Shown: one piece after another, positions 7,088 to 9,955 of the stretch | Layout: each line of letters opens with the position of its first letter | How positions within the stretch are numbered: the stretch's first letter is position 1 | Assembly: GCA_002346435.1 (NCBI GenBank) | Contig: DDZT01000110.1 | Location: 1-9,955, forward strand | Source of the DNA: Anaerolineales bacterium UBA3001 | Lineage (GTDB): Bacteria > Chloroflexota > Anaerolineae > Anaerolineales > UBA11657 | Direction: 5' to 3' | DNA: 9,955 bases | Notes under the pieces: model-generated | Told to the model about the DNA's origin: nothing | Databases searched by the model: none | What the model saw: the letters and a program-made list of their open reading frames with translations, nothing else | Program-made: the position numbers and the translations under genes

Positions 7088-8211
7088 GAGTCTTATATTC
7101 TAGTCACACTTATTTAGTGGGTGAAAATCAGAAGAAACTTGGATCTATGGTCGCACAAAGTGATATTGAGCTGGCTGTGGTAGTACCACATCTATGGAAG
7201 GAACCTGTATTAGGAACTATATATCCGTATATTGACAAGGATGCATCTTATAAGATTTTTCCTACTCGTATTTTGTTGCCAGGCAATGAAATGCGGTTTA
7301 TATATCTGTCTTTGGACTTATACATGCAAAACTTTCAACCAGATGTGATTGTTGTGGAAAATGGTGTTGGAGCTCTATCCTACACGCAATTCTTGTTGTA
7401 CAAACGTAAATTTGCGCCGCAAGCTAAAATAGTTTTCTTCACATGGTGGAATTTACCATATCGTACTCGCCAACCTTTTAGAACAATAGAGCGTTTTAAC
7501 ATAGCTGGTACTGACGGAGCTATAGTTGGCAATAGTGAGGCGAAAGTTATCGTGCGAGGGCAGGGTTATACAGGTCCTTTGACTATATTGCCACAATTAG
7601 GTGTTGACATTGACCTGTTTTCTGGTGGCGATGGCAAGGATATTAAAGAGCGTCTTGGTTTGCACCAATTTGTGATTGGTTATGCTGGGCGTCTAGTGCC
7701 TGAAAAAGGATTGAGGGTACTGATGAATTCGTTGGATATCTTTAAAGGTCAATTTGATTTACTTGTTGTGGGGAGTGGTGAGATGGAGGACGAACTACGG
7801 GTTTGGGGTTCTACTCTACCTACAGGCAAAAATTTGCATCTACACAAGTCTGTGCCGCATGCTCAGATTCCTGAATTCATGCAAGCAATGGATGTATTTG
7901 TACTACCTTCACTAACCACATCGCATTGGAAGGAGCAATTTGGTCATGTGTTGATTGAGGCAATGGCTTGTGAAGTTGCAGTAATAGGATCGAATTCTGC
8001 AGAAATTCCAAATGTAATTGGTTCAAGTGGGATAGTAGTGCCAGAGGGTGATTCGAACAGATTGTGTGATGCATTGCAACAACTTTCTGAGAATAAACCC
8101 GAGCGACTAGATTTGGCTAATAAAGGTCGCTTGCGCGCAGTAGAGAAGTATACAAATGAAAAAATTGCTTCACATACAATAGATTTTATCGAACAGTTGC
8201 TTGGCGCATGA
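7084..8211 (+). CDS. GT4-family glycosyltransferase (TTG start)
   Basis: The product is 375 residues with the GT-B fold. It starts at TTG within a 4-bp overlap with the previous stop, preceded by a well-spaced AAGGAG. The N-terminal strand RVLYSSHTYL leads the acceptor domain, and FQPDVIVVENG is an interdomain strand. The donor domain shows IGYAGRLVPEKGLRVLMNS with the Arg and Lys that bind the donor phosphates, LLVVGSGEMEDEL, and SLTTSHWKEQFGHVLIEAMA with Glu284 and Glu292 as the E-x7-E motif. Directly after it, the usual Cys-Gly-x-Pro of GT4 enzymes reads Cys-Glu-Val-Ala, a departure that may be a subfamily trait. No signal peptide or membrane segment is seen. The stop overlaps the flippase start (ATGA), which ties this gene to the same transcript. 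Sugar specificity cannot be told. Confidence 0.93.
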   Translation: MRVLYSSHTYLVGENQKKLGSMVAQSDIELAVVVPHLWKEPVLGTIYPYIDKDASYKIFPTRILLPGNEMRFIYLSLDLYMQNFQPDVIVVENGVGALSYTQFLLYKRKFAPQAKIVFFTWWNLPYRTRQPFRTIERFNIAGTDGAIVGNSEAKVIVRGQGYTGPLTILPQLGVDIDLFSGGDGKDIKERLGLHQFVIGYAGRLVPEKGLRVLMNSLDIFKGQFDLLVVGSGEMEDELRVWGSTLPTGKNLHLHKSVPHAQIPEFMQAMDVFVLPSLTTSHWKEQFGHVLIEAMACEVAVIGSNSAEIPNVIGSSGIVVPEGDSNRLCDALQQLSENKPERLDLANKGRLRAVEKYTNEKIASHTIDFIEQLLGA

Positions 8212-9746
8212 GATTGGATTCTTCTTCAATTGATGCAGTGGAGGATAATCTAAGCGGGAGCGCAGTGATTAGCACCCTGTGGTCAGGCGCATCTCATTAT
8301 TGGCTCTTTGCTCTAGGTATAGTAAAAACAGTCATATTAGCCAGATTGGTGCCCCCTGAGTATTTTGGTATGGTTGCAATTGGCCAAGCGTGGGTGACTT
8401 ACTTTAGTGTATTTAGATTTGATTTTCGGACTGTAGTAGTGACCTGGAAAGATGAGTCATCGCGAACCCTGTCAGTACAGTTTTGGTTGGATAATTTTTT
8501 GTCGTGGAGTGGATTAGGTTTGGCAGCTATATGTTATTGGATAGCACCAAACGTATTGTTTTTAGTTGGTGAGGTACCTAACCATTGGTCACAAAATGTG
8601 TGGTTAGCAGTATTTCTATTGTTGATTTTGATTGGGTTTGAGAGCTTGACTTCTACCCCCCGATATTTGATTGAGAGGCGATTACGCCATGATATTCTAG
8701 CGCGTTTAACTATTTTGCATGGTGTTATAGGTCTAATTACTTCAATTGTTTTGGCATGGCAAGGATATTACCTAGCAGCAATTCTTGTGGATGTAGCCAT
8801 ACCTGTGGTTGTAATTGGATTAGGGGCGGTTTTTGTGACTCGTTGGTACCCTAGATTGGTCTGGGACACATCACTTGCTCGGAAACTTATGGAATTTGGA
8901 TTCACGATTTGGACAACTGGATTGCTTGGCAAAATCGTTTTTCAAATTGATGATTGGCTTGTAGGGACAATTAGTCAGACACGCAACAAAGTCTGGATGT
9001 CTTCCGGAATATTACCAGAGTCATTTTATTCTCGCGCCTATTCTGCTGGCAAAATGCCGATGGACGTTTTTGCGGGAATGATAGGTCAGATTGCACTTCC
9101 ACTATATTCCCGAAGTGCTGCTAGAGATACAAACACACTAAGAACTGTCTATGAAAACTTGACATGGCTGCTAACAAATATTATTTTCCTGTCAGGACTT
9201 TTTGCTTTGACTGCTACTGAAGAAGTTGTCACAATAGTTTTGGGTCCGCGGTGGTTGGATACTGTACCTTTGTTTCGTCTCATGTCTGGGTTCATCTTGC
9301 TTCGTCCACTATATCAGAATGCTTGTCAGCTTCTACTCGCATTGCGCAAAGAGAAGCGTATGCGTCGCACAGTAGCTTACCAGGCTGTTTTCTTGGTCCT
9401 GGTATGCCCTGGTGCAGTCTTGCTATGGGGTGCTGCTGGAGCGGCTGTATCAGTTAGTGTAATGACGATTATAGGTCTGTGGATAGCTGATAGGTATGTT
9501 AGCCAGGAGCTAGGGTGGTCAACTTTAGACATCTACAAACTTCCTGCACTGACATGTTTGGTCGCCTATGGTATGCTGCACATATTGTTACCTTGGTTGC
9601 CTAGTATGATGTGGGTTAGTGCTGCAATTAAAGGTGGTATCTGCTTGATATTGTTTGCTTTAGCAATGTTGGTTTTTGAGCGCGACAGACTAAGAATAGT
9701 ATGGAACACAGTTATTAGTGCTGTGAAGGATCAAAGGAAAAGCTAA
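8208..9746 (+). CDS. Oligosaccharide flippase, Wzx/PST family
   Basis: The product is 512 residues with about 12 to 14 hydrophobic segments and a basic C-terminus, matching polysaccharide transporters of the MOP superfamily that move undecaprenyl-linked glycans from the cytoplasmic to the outer face of the inner membrane. VKTVILARLVPPEYFGMVAIG around residues 38-58 is the typical first-to-second helix signature, and FQIDDWLVG followed by YSRAYSAGKMP matches the middle signature of the WzxC-like branch. Between these last two, residues 254-273 form a hydrophilic connector about ten residues longer than the form I know from WzxC-like proteins. The start lies in an ATGA overlap with the upstream stop and has no clear Shine-Dalgarno sequence, so reinitiation is likely. 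Its presence suggests Wzy-dependent or related export. I give no gene symbol because wzx assignment would rest on the family alone. Confidence 0.92.
   Translation: MRLDSSSIDAVEDNLSGSAVISTLWSGASHYWLFALGIVKTVILARLVPPEYFGMVAIGQAWVTYFSVFRFDFRTVVVTWKDESSRTLSVQFWLDNFLSWSGLGLAAICYWIAPNVLFLVGEVPNHWSQNVWLAVFLLLILIGFESLTSTPRYLIERRLRHDILARLTILHGVIGLITSIVLAWQGYYLAAILVDVAIPVVVIGLGAVFVTRWYPRLVWDTSLARKLMEFGFTIWTTGLLGKIVFQIDDWLVGTISQTRNKVWMSSGILPESFYSRAYSAGKMPMDVFAGMIGQIALPLYSRSAARDTNTLRTVYENLTWLLTNIIFLSGLFALTATEEVVTIVLGPRWLDTVPLFRLMSGFILLRPLYQNACQLLLALRKEKRMRRTVAYQAVFLVLVCPGAVLLWGAAGAAVSVSVMTIIGLWIADRYVSQELGWSTLDIYKLPALTCLVAYGMLHILLPWLPSMMWVSAAIKGGICLILFALAMLVFERDRLRIVWNTVISAVKDQRKS
9733..9738 (+). promoter_or_regulatory. 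Ribosome binding site for the last gene
   Basis: AAAGGA lies 7 bases before the ATG at 9746, inside the 3' end of the flippase gene. It supports the TAATG stop-start overlap as the true start of the partial gene at the right edge. Confidence 0.65.
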
Positions 9747-9955
9747 TGTATAGAGATGTAAAAGTATGGTTGCAACGTGCTACAGAATGTAGAAATCCAT
9801 TGATTCTGGCCCAAGCATTTAATTATGACCAAAATCGTTTAGCAATGTTACAAGCCTGTGTAGATCTACCGTCGCGCGATAGCAAGAAATTACTTATGGA
9901 GATTGAAGAAGATACGGATTTTATTGGAGATGTTCAGAGAAAATTAAGCAGATAT
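9746..9955 (+). CDS. Unrecognised protein, N-terminal part (runs off the right edge)
   Basis: An ATG at 9746 overlaps the flippase stop by one base (TAATG) and has AAAGGA seven bases upstream. The frame stays open for 70 codons to the end of the window. The visible part begins MYRDVKVWLQRATECRNPL and includes LILAQAFNYDQNRLAMLQAC, then a charged, probably helical stretch rich in Lys, Glu and Asp (SKKLLMEIEEDTDF). It has no signal peptide and no membrane segment, so a cytoplasmic protein is expected. I do not recognise a family. Position after a flippase in a glycan cluster would suit another glycosyltransferase, a methyltransferase or other glycan-modifying enzyme, but nothing visible supports one over another. 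That it is a real gene is likely from its start signals and unbroken frame. Confidence 0.7.
   Translation, partial: MYRDVKVWLQRATECRNPLILAQAFNYDQNRLAMLQACVDLPSRDSKKLLMEIEEDTDFIGDVQRKLSRY

Noticed and set aside
9251..9457. Plus-strand 68-codon frame inside the flippase gene
   Set aside because: It is internal to a membrane protein gene with matching hydrophobic segments across the region, and has no ribosome binding site.

Overview
This window is an interior piece of a bacterial surface-polysaccharide (O-antigen, capsule or exopolysaccharide) gene cluster. Every supported gene is on the + strand, genes are packed with gaps of about 0 to 40 bp or short overlaps, and the only larger gap is 100 bp (4833-4932). 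No stretch over 300 bp lacks a gene. I see no rRNA, tRNA, CRISPR array, insertion sequence or phage gene. Base composition is AT-rich (roughly 40% GC by eye) and looks even across the window, with heavy use of TTG and TTA for leucine. Start codons include ATG and TTG. The organism cannot be fixed from these families. A free-living bacterium is clear; Cyanobacteria or Chloroflexota would be a guess only.

Layout: (1) 2-151, the last 49 codons of a gene that looks like a GT4 glycosyltransferase; (2) 159-1292, a complete GT4 glycosyltransferase; (3) 1333-2070, a soluble GT2 enzyme resembling dolichol/polyprenyl-phosphate sugar synthases; (4) 2078-3664, a polytopic GT-C (GT39/ArnT-like) membrane glycosyltransferase; (5) 3687-4832, GT4; a 100-bp gap that may hold a promoter or start-site control element; (6) 4933-6144, GT4; (7) 6113-7087, GT2, overlapping the previous gene by 32 bp; (8) 7084-8211, GT4 with a TTG start; (9) 8208-9746, a Wzx/PST-type oligosaccharide flippase; (10) 9746-9955, the first 70 codons of an unrecognised soluble protein that runs off the window.

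How they may work together (inference): the cytoplasmic GT4 and GT2 enzymes would extend a glycan on undecaprenyl phosphate and the flippase would move it across the membrane. The adjacent GT2 and GT-C genes form a plausible second route, in which the GT2 enzyme makes a polyprenyl-phosphate sugar on the cytoplasmic face and the GT-C enzyme uses it on the outer face to decorate the glycan or another acceptor. The initiating phosphoglycosyltransferase, a Wzy polymerase, a chain-length regulator, an export complex and the nucleotide-sugar genes are not in this window and presumably lie outside it.

Nothing here amounts to a clearly new biological system. The points most worth a second look are the GT2/GT-C pair, the 100-bp gap with a perfect TTGACA, a misplaced strong ribosome binding site and a tiny ORF, and the unidentified gene at the right edge.
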